Assembly (NCBI GenBank): GCA_023014365.1
Contig: JAEBUN010000010.1
Location: 868,001-932,000 of the forward strand
Length of the DNA: 64,000 bases
Source: Lepiota brunneoincarnata
Lineage: Eukaryota > Basidiomycota > Agaricomycetes > Agaricales > Agaricaceae
Reading direction: 5' to 3'
Made by a program: the position numbers and the translations under genes. Every line of letters begins with the position of its first letter. The first letter of the stretch is position 1. A model generated the notes under the pieces. It was not told the origin of the DNA, searched no databases, and saw only the letters and a program-made list of their open reading frames with translations. Shown piece after piece: positions 13,982-27,998 of this stretch.

Positions 13982-15555
13982 ATGTCCTCTCCCAAAGAAG
14001 AAACGGAAACCACCGTGTTTCTGGAGGATATTGACCCAAACTACACAACTAAAAAACCCGAACATGAAGAAAAAAGCACGTCTCAACCCAGCCAGGAAAC
14101 GCCTAGCGCACCTCAGCAAGGGACCACAACCTCCAACAAACGACAACGCACATTGGAGGACATGTTCTTTGGTGGTAAAAAAGCGAAAGAGCCCCTTAAG
14201 AAGATGAAGCTCTCTACACCAGAGGGGCAAGACGGCTCTATTAGCAGGAGAATCACAGTCTCTCCTTTGAAAACCTCCGGTCTGCTGAAGCTTAACTCTA
14301 TATCATTCTCTCTGTCGGAGTTTATGGACTCGCTCGAAGAAGAACAGAGGCGCTTGTTGCGTCTGGAATGTGAGGTCCTGGGCAAGAGTTGGTCCGTCAC
14401 GTAGCTTCTCGGATCTAGGATCGCGATGATTGACATACTGAATCAAAGGCTCAAGCTACTCAAAGACGAGATTACCAAGCCATACTTCATCTCGCTTAAA
14501 CGCTTTCTGTGGGATGAGGGGGTAAGGGGGCCAGATGATACGCCGAAGACCTGTAAAGTCTTTCCTCCTGGTAAGTGATACACGATACGAAAAGGCAATT
14601 AGGATGTAACGCATTTTTGGTTCAGCGAAAGATATATACGCGTGGTCAAGGACCCCTCTTGGAAAAATTAAAGTCGTGATTGTGGGGCAAGGTGAGGTCA
14701 TCTTATCAAACCGTCCTTGCCATTGACCTACCGCGCCTAGATCCTTATCACGGTGCCGGCCAAGCACACGGTAACCCGTATAAATAATGATCGACGCCTC
14801 TTGCTAACACGCCCATACTTCCAGGTTTATGTTTCTCAGTGCCCACAGGAGTATCAATTCCGCCTTCGTTGAGAAATGTCTGCATTTTCTTCTACTCTGT
14901 GGCACGCTGACTTATAATCGGTAGATCTACGCTGAACTTAAAGCGGAATACCCGGATTTTGAACCACCCAGGCACGGGTATGATGACATCTTATGAATAA
15001 TTTTGATCCATCAAGCACCCTGATATTCTTTTGTTAGCAATCTGTCTGCATGGGCTGCCAACGGTGTTCTTTTACTGAACACATGCCTCACTGTCCGTGC
15101 AGGAGACGCCGGATCTCATTCCAACAAAGGCTGGGAACAATTTACAGACAAGGTTGTTGATGTAGTTGATAGATACGGGGGAGCCAATCTTTCAAATGGT
15201 ATGACAGACGGAGCTGAATCCAGTGGCATTGGACGGGGGGTAGTCTTCCTCGCCTGGGGGGCATGGGCTGCAAAAAGAGTTGCCAAATTAAGCAAGGTAG
15301 GCTTCGTTTAAACCTTTGTTACGAACGATAATTAAGCTGCACATGTTAGACCAAGCACCTCATCTTGACCAGCGCTGTGAGCCTAGCCATGATTCCTTTG
15401 ATCAGACCCGCTAAGGCACTTTTCTTATTTAGCATCCATCCCCTTTCTCCGCCAACCGCGGTTTTCTCGGAAACGGACATTTCAAGGCTACGAACGAGTG
15501 GTTAGAAAGGAAATATGGTGTTGATAGCCGGGTGGATTGGTGCAACCTAACCTGA
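13982..15555 (+). CDS. UNG1: Uracil-DNA glycosylase, family 1 (UNG)
   Basis: Excises uracil from DNA at the start of base-excision repair. Nine exons (13982-14391, 14449-14570, 14626-14691, 14741-14770, 14825-14877, 14925-14977, 15038-15296, 15350-15376, 15433-15555) sum to 1143 nt, giving 380 residues. The catalytic motif [20 protein letters not shown] contains the water-activating Asp of GQDPYHG. The downstream [10 protein letters not shown] strand and the DNA-intercalating loop [11 protein letters not shown] are intact. The first 90 or so residues are charged and disordered. They hold a PIP-like string QRTLEDMFF followed by a lysine-rich stretch ([12 protein letters not shown]) that could be a nuclear signal, as in nuclear UNG isoforms of other eukaryotes. 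A divergent promoter region is shared with SEC59. Confidence 0.96.
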
Positions 15556-15986
15556 TACTGGACTTCCCTTTTCTCACGATGGAAGTCTCGGGCTACAATC
15601 CTGGCAACAAGCGAAAACTTCCCCGAGAATTAATCTTATGTTAATCATTCTTATCAATTTACTTCCTATTTTTTGCTCAAGAGCGCTGACGGTTGTGGCA
15701 ACGACTGAATTATACGTGGCACACGTGTTAGGGAGGCCCCAAACCTAGGGCATCATGGTGGTCCTTGAAAGTGGCCCTTACGCTGCGCGTCGAACACAAG
15801 TCAATTGTCCCAATTGTAAATGTTCAAAAGTAGGGAGATGTAAGGTAAAGACGTAAAATAATAGATAGTTGTACATTTTTAGGTATATACTTGAATGAGC
15901 CCAAACCATTAACGATACAAGATATCTGAACCCAGAACATTGTGCAACATATATGGGAAATTGGTAGCAATGGTAACGCAAAATGG
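15556..15986. other. Convergent 3' intergenic region
   Basis: About 430 nt between the stop of uracil-DNA glycosylase (+) and the stop of the bZIP gene (-). AT-rich in parts, consistent with two 3' UTRs. No coding or RNA feature recognised. Confidence 0.5.
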
Positions 15987-17113
15987 TCATGTGTGATGAT
16001 CCAGATGACTGCCGGGGCTATAAGGATGGTATCTAGGTGGTGGGGTGGTGCGGCCGGGCTCATCCTGGCCGCAGACAACCTCTCCTTGGCGGAGATGCTG
16101 GTTGACGCCCGACGGATGGTGTGGTTGGGTTTGGGAGGAGGAGGGGTAGGGCAAACGGGGAACTCCCTGCCCAAGTGAAAAGCCCTGGGGATCCGTGAGA
16201 CACCGTCGATGAGGGTGGAGAGGGTAGGACACGGAGGAATTCCTATGGTGATGATCCTGGCGCTGCATTATAGGCAGTCCGGGCGAAGGGCTTTGACTAT
16301 GTACATTAGGATAGTTGTATGTGGGAAAGGGGGATGAGGTATAGGAGTAATGCCGTGAAGGCTCTTCACATACATCGGTATTCCGCAAAGTGAAACTCTG
16401 TCCGCTGTCACTCTGAGACAGGTGGCGGTCAGAGGAATGTGAGTAGGCAGAATTATTCGAGATGTACATATCACTGGAAACAGAATTTCGAGACGACGAC
16501 GACAGTGGATCCCGTTGGAAGGAGGAATAAGACGGCTTAAGCGGTAAAGGCGCCGTCATGGGTGCGAGCTGGTACGATGCCCTAGGGTCTGGAACATCGG
16601 ATTGGTACCCATCGTTTATCAGGATGTCACCGTTCCACGAAGAACCACTTTCGGTGACCTGCATCGGACGCGAAGATATTGAAACATTAAAATGAGGGTT
16701 GGGAGAATTGGTACGCGGGCCGGGGGATTCGGCAGCGGAGGACTCGCGACTTGTAGAAACAAAGGAAGGGGGCTGGCTGCTCGAGCCACTTGTCGCGGGA
16801 GTGCTTGGTTTGTCTTTTCCAGTCGGCCCCTTACCGAGCGGGGTTCTATTCGAGGGAGGGAGATTAAGTGCTTGGCGAAGACAACTATTCTCTTCCTCGA
16901 GTTCTGCAACCCGCTGTTCCAGCGCCTGTAGTAGCGAAAAAAGCCGAGGTCAGCTGGAGGGCGTTCCAAAGAAGCTTCACACCCGCCACAAGGAGCAAGA
17001 AGTACCTGTAAGTGTGCAGCGCGTCGCGCCCGAAAAGCCCGTTGGACGTCTCTGGCGCGATTGGGGGGCAGGTTGTCGTTCCTTTTGCGGCCTCGTCTGG
17101 AGGAGGAAGACAT
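15987..17113 (-). CDS. bZIP transcription factor
   Basis: Two exons (17113-17006 and 16925-15987, with an 80 nt intron) give 348 residues. The ATG at 17113 is followed almost at once by a basic region and a short leucine zipper. The basic region reads RGRKRNDNLPPNRARDVQRAFRARR in two overlapping pieces (RGRKRNDNLPPNR then RARDVQRAFRARR). The zipper ALEQRVAELEEENSCL has three heptad leucines, and the intron falls exactly at the basic-zipper junction. The remaining 270 residues are low-complexity and rich in Ser, Pro, His and Tyr, typical of activation or regulatory tails. Domain at the extreme N-terminus suggests a Pap1/Yap-like organisation, but I cannot assign an orthologue. The usual invariant basic-region Asn is displaced by two residues (see findings). 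Expected to act in the nucleus as a dimer. Confidence 0.88.
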
Positions 17114-17642
17114 CGGGGCACAGAAGGATGGGTCGAAAAAGCGGAAGAAACACAGGGCCAAGAATTGAGGTATATAAGGGACTTCCGACGATGTACACCG
17201 AGGTGCTGGGCTCATGACCACCCTCCGGTTTGGAAATCCGATCGACCCAAAAGTCTGGCCGGAAATCTGAAAGCAGACGGCCTCCACACCCCTGCCCCTG
17301 CCCTTCGCCACCCTGGAATCGCGAGCCTCCGACGGGGCCCAGATCCGTTGTTTGGTCGGTACGGCAGACTTCACTGTCGTCGTTGGGTGGCTGTGTTTTG
17401 CGGGCACCTTTTGCTTCCTTTTGTGATTCTTGTCCGCGTGGCCCGCATCTCCCCTCAGCTATGGAGACCCTTGTCCCGATTAACTAATCCCATATTTTCT
17501 TGTGTCAATCCGGAGAAACATTTTGAGCGGAGCGAATAATCGGGATATTATACTCGGCACCGAGGTAAATCCATAATCTACATTTTGCCACAGAGGGATT
17601 GGGGCCCTACAAAAACCTAGTAACCCTGTAACCTTGCGCCCA
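17114..17642. other. Promoter region of the bZIP gene and 3' region of XPB
   Basis: About 530 nt between the bZIP ATG and the stop codon of XPB/SSL2, both on the minus strand. GC-rich, with several short open frames but no protein-like signal and no known motif that I can support. Confidence 0.45.
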
Positions 17643-21009
<3,367 letters not shown>

Positions 21010-21244
21010 TGGTACTCAGTCTAATGGACGCCTTGGATCGCGCAGGCTCGCGAATGGTCGGTCGTTGTTTAAGGGAGGCAGCACATGAGTACATAACTTT
21101 GACTGTTGAGCTCGGCTCCGTCACGGATGAGTAATCAGCGGAGTTGGAACTGACACCAACTTCAGGTGACTTTTCTTCCTTGTCTTCTTACCACCATCAT
21201 CGTCACCTCGGTACTCTAACGGCCCTCTTTCTTGTTTACTATCG

Positions 21245-23044
21245 ATGTGGAGACCTGCAACTAAGCAAATCACTGGAACAAATGAAGGTCCGTATGCCAT
21301 TTCTCCTTACTCTGCTCTGCCTGACGGACACCACGCCAGTTCCCCTCGGCCAGCGTCGCCGCTTTGGACCTGCTCCTACGGAAGAGACCGCGCCCCCTCA
21401 ACTTGCGCAGCCTTCCCCTTCCGTATATCCCCGTCAGCGTGATCAGGACAATGAAAGTCCTGGCAAAAGGGGAAGAGACGAATCTCCAAACACCGGAGAT
21501 CCTAAAGGTAAGCTACAGGCTGATTGGCTTATCTCACTCTTGCCGGCAACCTTTGGTGCTCGACGCTACGACGCTATCACAGCGCGAATCTACGCAGCTC
21601 TGCGACGCCATAGACACTCGAGAGTGTCGAAATTGATACTGATATACTAACCCTGACCTGTTGTCGTTTCTCACTTTTCTCAGTTGATCCGAATGCGCCC
21701 CGTAAGCGGCGTAGTCGCTGGGGGGAGGCCAAAGCTGAGATTCCCGGTCTACCGACGGCCATTTCTGCAGCTGGAGTTTCGCAGGCCCAACTCGATAATT
21801 ACGCGATTCACCTGCGCTTGGAGGAAATCAACCGCAAACTTCGGCTTAACGACTTTATCCCCCCAGAACGTGAAAGGTATGTTACTCTTGGCAATGTACA
21901 TTTTGTGACGCATATAATGATGTTGCCCAGGTCGCCGTCGCCTCCACCTACTTACGATGCTCATGGCCGGAGGACCAACACCCGCGAAGTTCGCTATCGT
22001 AAAAAACTCGAGGATGAGCGCATCAGACTTGTAGACCGAGCCATGAAGAATGACCCCAACTTCCGCCCCCCAGTGGAGTATCACCAACAAAAGCGATCTC
22101 AACGACCATCCGATAAGGTTTATATTCCCGTCAAGGAGTTTCCAGAGATCAACTTCTTTGGTTTGCTGGTCGGTCCCCGCGGCAATAGTCTCAAAAAAAT
22201 GGAACGTGAAAGTGGCGCCAAAATTAGTATTCGTGGTAAAGGCAGTGTGAAAGAGGGGAAAGCTCGACCCGACCAATACGCCGATGATGCAGAAGAAGAT
22301 CTCCACTGTCTCGTTATTGCTGACTCTGACGATAAGGTCGCAGCATGTGTTAAAATGATCAACAGAGTCATTGAAACAGTGGGTGGCGTCTCCCAAAAAT
22401 TTTGCCCTGCCTTATGTCGAGTTTGGTAGGCGGCGTCCACGCCAGAGGGCCAGAATGACCACAAACGCAACCAGCTACGCGAGCTCGCTGCATTGAATGG
22501 TACCTTGCGTGATGACGAAAACCAGATTTGTCAGAATTGTGGTGGTGTTGGTCATCGCAAATATGACTGTCCAGAGCAACGCAACTTCACTGCTAACATC
22601 ATCTGTCGTGTTTGTGGTAGCGCTGGTCACATGGCTCGGGATTGCACCGTGAACAAAGATCCAAACGCACCACCACCACCTCCACCTCAGCAAATGAACA
22701 GGGGTGGATTTGACTCTGAATACGCGAGCTTGATGGCCGAGTTGGGTGAAGGGACCGGAGGTGGTGGAGAAGCAGGGAAATCATGGGGCGGTTCGAGCAT
22801 GGGCCATGATATTACTGCAGGTGGATCCAACATCCCTCCTTGGCGTCGCCCCGAAAACTGGCAGCAGCCGGCTGCTCCGCAGCAAGGTTATCGTCCTCCC
22901 CAACCCTATGGTGGAGGCTACTCAGCTCCGGGCTACGCCAATGGTGGTGGCGGAACAGGCGCATGGGCAGGCTACCAGCAACCTCAAGATTACTCCAATT
23001 ACGCAGCTTATTACCAAGGCCAATATGCCCAACAACTCAGCTGA
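21245..23044 (+). CDS. MSL5: Branchpoint-binding protein SF1/BBP (MSL5)
   Basis: Recognises the intron branchpoint during early spliceosome assembly. Five exons (21245-21287, 21340-21507, 21684-21876, 21931-22378, 22430-23044) sum to 1467 nt, giving 488 residues. The N-terminal [14 protein letters not shown] is followed by an RKRRSRW segment that resembles the U2AF-ligand motif. Next come the helix-hairpin part ([27 protein letters not shown] in pieces) and the KH-QUA2 core with [20 protein letters not shown] and [17 protein letters not shown]. Two CCHC zinc knuckles follow ([14 protein letters not shown] and [14 protein letters not shown]), then a Pro/Gly/Gln/Tyr-rich tail. The SPSP motif is where SPSP-phosphorylation occurs in SF1. 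All key elements are present. It is divergent from XPB. Confidence 0.96.
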
Positions 23045-23353
23045 TCGTATTTCCCCCACCGTTCCAGTGACTTCCTTTCAGCACTAAACGTCAACAACCC
23101 CTCACTAGCACAGGTCTTATATTGATCCAACCCCATTCTCATTCAGCCTCTCGCACCTCCGCTTTCGCCGTGGTCACTGGGAATAGCACTCACCTGATAG
23201 GTTACCACCCGAGAGTTGATGGGTTTATGTTGATCAGTCACGACTAACTATCCGTTATATCTGATATAGCTCAAGCACCACATTAGTTCTGAATGTAATT
23301 CCACAGAATACACGTTCCAAACTTTCTCAGACCTCATCGACAACATACTACGA
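23045..23353. other. Convergent 3' intergenic region
   Basis: About 310 nt between the stops of the branchpoint-binding protein gene (+) and RCM1 (-). No coding or RNA feature recognised. Confidence 0.45.
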
Positions 23354-25144
23354 TCATCCTTGACTCAGACATGCCTTCTTTCTTTTGTGTCGACCGTCAT
23401 TTCCACTATTCCCTCTTCGTCGTTTCTTGATCTCAGATTGTCTGACGAAGCAAGACACAAAAAAGCCGTTGGTAGCGTCTCCACCCGGTAGACAGCGTAC
23501 AACGGACTTTGCATCTGCATCACCTATCGCAAGCGTGTCAGCGAAACATACACATGTGAGATCTATTGCTTTACCAGTTCTCATCTCATCAGGGTAGCCA
23601 CGTCGATGCCACGTTGGGAGAACCTCATTTTGAGGGGCTAATGTAAAACCAGCAGCCACTGCCTCATCGGATATGAGGGCAGCAGAAACGACGTGCTCGT
23701 TTTCGATTGCGTGCACGCTACACGTAGAATAGACGATCTTTTCGACGCTCGAAACTAATTTTGCCAACTGAGTCCCTTACGCTTGAAGATGAAGCAGGAC
23801 TTACATTGCATGGCATGCTTTATCATTTTGAGCTGAAAGGCCGCGAGTTTGTCGAGCCGACTCTCTTCCACAGCAGCGCCGCTTCCTGTCACGAACTGTA
23901 AGGAAAAGCGAATCTCCGAAGTTCGGCGAAACAGCGACCTGTATTCAAAAGGTGGTCCAGACGGTTGACTATGCCTGAACCGCTGCATGATGGATCCAAG
24001 AGACTACATAGCAGGGTTAAAACATTTCATGAGAATGATGTCGTTACACATACTCACATATGAGTCACCATTTTGAACTTGGGGTCGGATGGGTCAACAC
24101 CGAGAAAGTCCGCATTAATAGGTTCCACATTCTGACAGCCAGCCTTGAAAAGCATGGCTTTGAGGGTAGAGAAACGCTTGCGATCACGTTCGAATGCAAA
24201 CAACTAGAGATAGATCAGATTGTTTTCCTCAGTAAACGCACCGGGTTACCTTTCCTCTATTCTTCATCAGAGCACTGAGGTGCGATGTTTTATTCCCTGG
24301 AGCAGCTGTAGCATCAATAACGGCGCATCCATCATGTGCAGGAGGGGATAGGATGAAGGCCGGGAAACAGGAGGCTTTGTCTTGCAGGATGATCTTGCCT
24401 GCAGTATAAGCGGAGTCGTCTTGGAATGTCGTTTGAGGGGCAAAGAGGAGAAGATCAGGGATGTGCATATCCTTGGCTAGCTGTGTACTGCACCAAATCG
24501 AAGTCAGTGACAATGTATAACCACTAAACCGAGTGAGAACCTTGACTGAAGCGGATCGCCAATGGAAAACCCTTTGCCAACAAAGTAATCAATAGCTTCT
24601 TCAGTCGTCCAAAATTTCGTGTTTATGCGAACATAGCGAGGTATTTGAGCTTGACATCGCCCACCGTCAGAAATTAGGTCGGCTGTTTTAGCCCAACGAC
24701 TCACAAGCCCTGACGTCTGCCTGTTGCGCGAGATCTGCATTACTTTTCACATGATTCTTGATCTTTAACTTAGTGAATTCCGCATTAAGCCGTGTCTTAT
24801 GACGCAAGATAGCTTGTTTAACAGGCCCATCACCTGCTTGGATCCCGCCTGCGAGGAGCAAATCGTGAATGAGGACGAGGGCAAGATTTATGGATTTGAT
24901 CTTCTTCTCTTGTTTGAGCAATTGCGATTTCTCAATGACCTCTATCAAGGCCGATTTGTCTGAGGTATCTGGTTGACAGAGAAGCACCTGGCAGCGCAAA
25001 GCACGCACATTTGAGAGTTTCAATGATCAATGCTCCTGTCCTTTTTTTGGTTTTCTCGGGTAAGGTTGCGATGACACCTTTGATTGATCCCTCTTTTGCG
25101 TTGAGACGATCCAATGTTTCAGCAGCTTCAAAGTAAAAGTTCAT
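23354..25144 (-). CDS. RCM1: 25S rRNA (cytosine-C5) methyltransferase, RCM1/NSUN5 family
   Basis: SAM-dependent m5C methyltransferase of the large-subunit rRNA; in yeast, Rcm1 modifies one residue of 25S rRNA. The ATG at 25144 starts the family N-terminus (FYFEAAETLDRLNAKEGSIKG). The SAM-binding motif is AVIDATAAPGNKTSHLSALM. The two catalytic-cysteine motifs are LLDPSCSGSGIVNRL near 23,979-24,005, restored across two introns, and VYSTCSVHAIENE near 23,716-23,740. The C-terminus ends in a basic KKRRRGN...RHKRKKA stretch suited to nucleolar localisation. The intron between HLLNTG and SGAAVEES uses a GTGACAG acceptor rather than the nearer TTACAG, because only that choice keeps frame. Divergent from the DnaJ gene. 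Confidence 0.94.
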
Positions 25145-25592
25145 TTCGTATTCTATAGAGACAGTGTATGAATTGAGAAGGAGAGTTCCCTGTCAGTGTG
25201 GGATTCTCGTCATCAAGGAGTTATCTGGAAGAAAAGTAGTTAGCGACTGAATGGTGAACATTACGAAATGATATCGAGAGGATCAGCCGCCTTTTTCTCG
25301 TCTTCCACAGGCCAAACCCATGTTTGACAATGTAGATAATAGTAAAACATCATGAAAGGTAATGGAAGGGAGTAGGAAAACTTACAACGATGCCCTTTGA
25401 GAAGGTTGAATGGTGGAAAGAAGACGAACCAGAATTGCATAATAGCGGCATTGAAACTCCGATCAAAAAATTCCACTCGAGACTAGTTCAATCGCCGGAG
25501 GCGAGCAAGTACACGCCTCTGCTGGGGGTGTTCACATCCTCCCCTCATCTTCCAACGCTTCTTTCTTGAACATATCTTTACGCGTTGACGAG
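25145..25592. other. Divergent promoter region RCM1/DnaJ
   Basis: About 450 nt separating the RCM1 ATG and the first base of the DnaJ start codon. It holds both promoters and 5' leaders. A minus-strand open frame at 25,476-25,261 has aromatic-rich low-complexity sequence and no recognisable domain, so I do not call it a gene. Confidence 0.45.
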
Positions 25593-27418
25593 TGAGTCTA
25601 AGGTTTTAGCGCGACTTTGTCCCCCGAGTGTCGGAAACTGACCGACAATATAAGTGGCTACCAAGACTGACCTTTATGAGTTACTTGGCGTTTCTCCAGA
25701 TGCAAGTGAAGGTAGGATCTTCATCTGTATACTCAAGCATATGTCTTATTATATGATCCACAGCTGAAATAAAAAAAGCTTATCGCAAGAAGGTACGTAC
25801 CATCCCAATTCTTAGCTCCAGTGTCTTACTATCGTACTTTTGTGTAGGCTATGGAACATCACCCTGTACGCTGATGAGCCATCTGACCTTATGGTTCACT
25901 CTTAATCTGGCAACCATTGTAGGACAAAAATATCAACAATCCGGAGGCTGGTGTCAAGTTCCAAGAGATTGCTGCTGCGTATGTTACACCCCTTCGTTGA
26001 TCATCCGACCCACTCATTCACATAGGTATGAGATCTTGAGTGATTCTCAGACGCGATATATCTATGATACCCAAGGAATGGAAGGTTTAAGTGGGGAGGG
26101 GGCGTCATCAGGAACTGGGCTTGAGGAGATTTTTGAGCAGTTTTTCCGCGGCGGAGCTGGTCCTTCCTTCGAATTCGACTTTGGGTCAGGACAGAAGCGT
26201 AGAAAGGGAGAAGACACCACTGTCCCTTACGAGGTCACGCTGGAAGACCTATACAATGGCAAATCAGTCAAGATGAATATGGAGAAAGAGGTCATTTGCT
26301 TGTCCTGCAAGGGGTAGGTTCATCCCAATAAACATTCATGTTTTTAAACTGAATGGCCCGCTCAGCTCCGGAGCAAAAGGTAGCGCGAAACCTAAAACTT
26401 GCTTCAAGTGTTCAGGAAAGGGATGGACGTTTGTCCAGACACAGGTGCTTTCTGCTATTATTCTCACCCATATAGATCTATTGATTGAGATAGGTTGGTC
26501 CAAACCAACTCGCCACATCTAGGGCACAGTGCAGGGAATGTAAAGGTGCAGGAGAACATCTAAAGGAAAAGGACCGGTGAGTGGTCTGCCACTTGACGTT
26601 CTGTCTCTGACAAATGCCTTAAAGCTGCAAGAAGTGTAAGGGCGATAAAACTGTGAAAGAGAAGACTCGCCAGGAGATTTTCATCGAGAAGGGGATGACC
26701 GATCGGCAACGAATCGTCCTTGCAGGCGCCGGTGATCAGCACGTAGGTTACTCTTGGCCTTACTAATTCATCGTCTCAACTCTTGCCAAGCCGGACGTAC
26801 CTGCAGGTGACGTGATCATTCAACTGAAGGCCAGACCCCACGAGGCCTTCGAGCGTTCAGGCAATGACCTTCTTACCCGTGTTAAAATTACCCTCTCGGA
26901 AGCATTGTTGGGCTTTTCCAGAATTCTCGTCACCCACTTAGATGGCCGCGGTATCAAAGTCTCGAGTCCACCAAGTAAAATTATCAAGCCCGACGAAACC
27001 ATAATTCTCCGAAGAGAGGGGATGCCGATCTACAAACGTTCCGAAGAGAAAGGTGATCTATATGTCGTCCTTTCCATCGAGATGCCCGACGAATCTTGGC
27101 TTAATTCACTGGATAAACCGGTGAGTACAAATATCCTCAGTCGACACATCTGTTGATCCGTGTTATTAGACTCTTGCATCATTATTGCCTCCAAAAAAGC
27201 ATGACATAGAGCCCCTCCCTAATGTTGTCGATGACGTGGAATTTGAGGAGGCGGATCTGGCCGAAGTGCGTTCTCGCTCCTACCCAGCTGGTCCAAATTT
27301 CTTTGACCAGGGCTTCCCGCATCAGTTTGGTGAAGGCAATGACGAAGACTGGCTAGACGAGGATGATGACGATGACGATGAATATGGAGGGCACGGTACC
27401 GAATGCCAACACCAGTGA
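25593..27418 (+). CDS. Class A DnaJ/Hsp40 co-chaperone (Ydj1/Xdj1-like)
   Basis: Co-chaperone that stimulates Hsp70. The J domain reads DLYELLGVSPDASE/AEIKKAYRKK/AMEHHPDKNINNPEA across tiny exons, with intact HPD. A Gly-rich linker follows, then the zinc-binding region with four repeats (CLSCKGSG, CFKCSGKG, CRECKGAG, CKKCKGDK), the substrate-binding C-terminal domains (GDVIIQLKARPHEAFERSGNDL) and an acidic tail. No ATG precedes GCTACCAAGACT directly: the genome reads TATAAGTGGCTACC. Joining the A of GACGA|GTGAGT (25593) to TG after a TATAAG acceptor (exon 2 from 25655) creates ATG, so an intron of about 60 nt splits the start codon. The protein ends in CQHQ, a CaaX-like farnesylation signal comparable in position to that of Ydj1. 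The zinc region and tail resemble Xdj1 more than Scj1. Confidence 0.93.
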
Positions 27419-27998
27419 TTTACCGTCAGCGCCCCGACAGGCTTGCGTTTATTCACTACCATGACCGGACCTACTTCACCGCGCTCCTTGGGTTTTTTTT
27501 GCACTTACATGTATCCTTTCGGACCCCTCACACACCTCTACTTCACCATTCCATTCTAATACGTACTTCACGAACTAATAACGTCATCTTCTGGCACCAG
27601 ACAAATCCTGGTGGTGGTTAGAGTGAGGGAATTCAATTTCGACCTTGTCATGGTAGTTCGAACTTTCGCAGAGCTTTGTCTCGACACAGTGGCTTACCCC
27701 GATGACAGAACTCCACCAGCGTCGCGTCGCTTTCTTCGTTCTGGTCCCTTCAGCTCGGTTCAGAACGCAATGCCGCCTTGAGATTATAACATAGCTATTC
27801 CCCATTCGGAAATGGTTAACGCCATCCCTGTGTTATCTCACCGTGAGAACAAATCTGCTGTGTGGCCAACCACCATTACTGAGTACGCCGTTATGTGCGT
27901 TTTAAAACCAGTTCGTCGTAGCACCCAGCCTTGACCTTCGAACCAGGTTATTATCGCCGATCCTACTTCTCTGCCTCCTGTTCGATATAACCTTGGTT
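27419..27998. other. Intergenic region DnaJ/ThuA
   Basis: About 580 nt between two plus-strand genes, holding the DnaJ 3' UTR and the ThuA-gene promoter. The short open frames have no protein-like composition. No RNA gene recognised. Confidence 0.45.
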
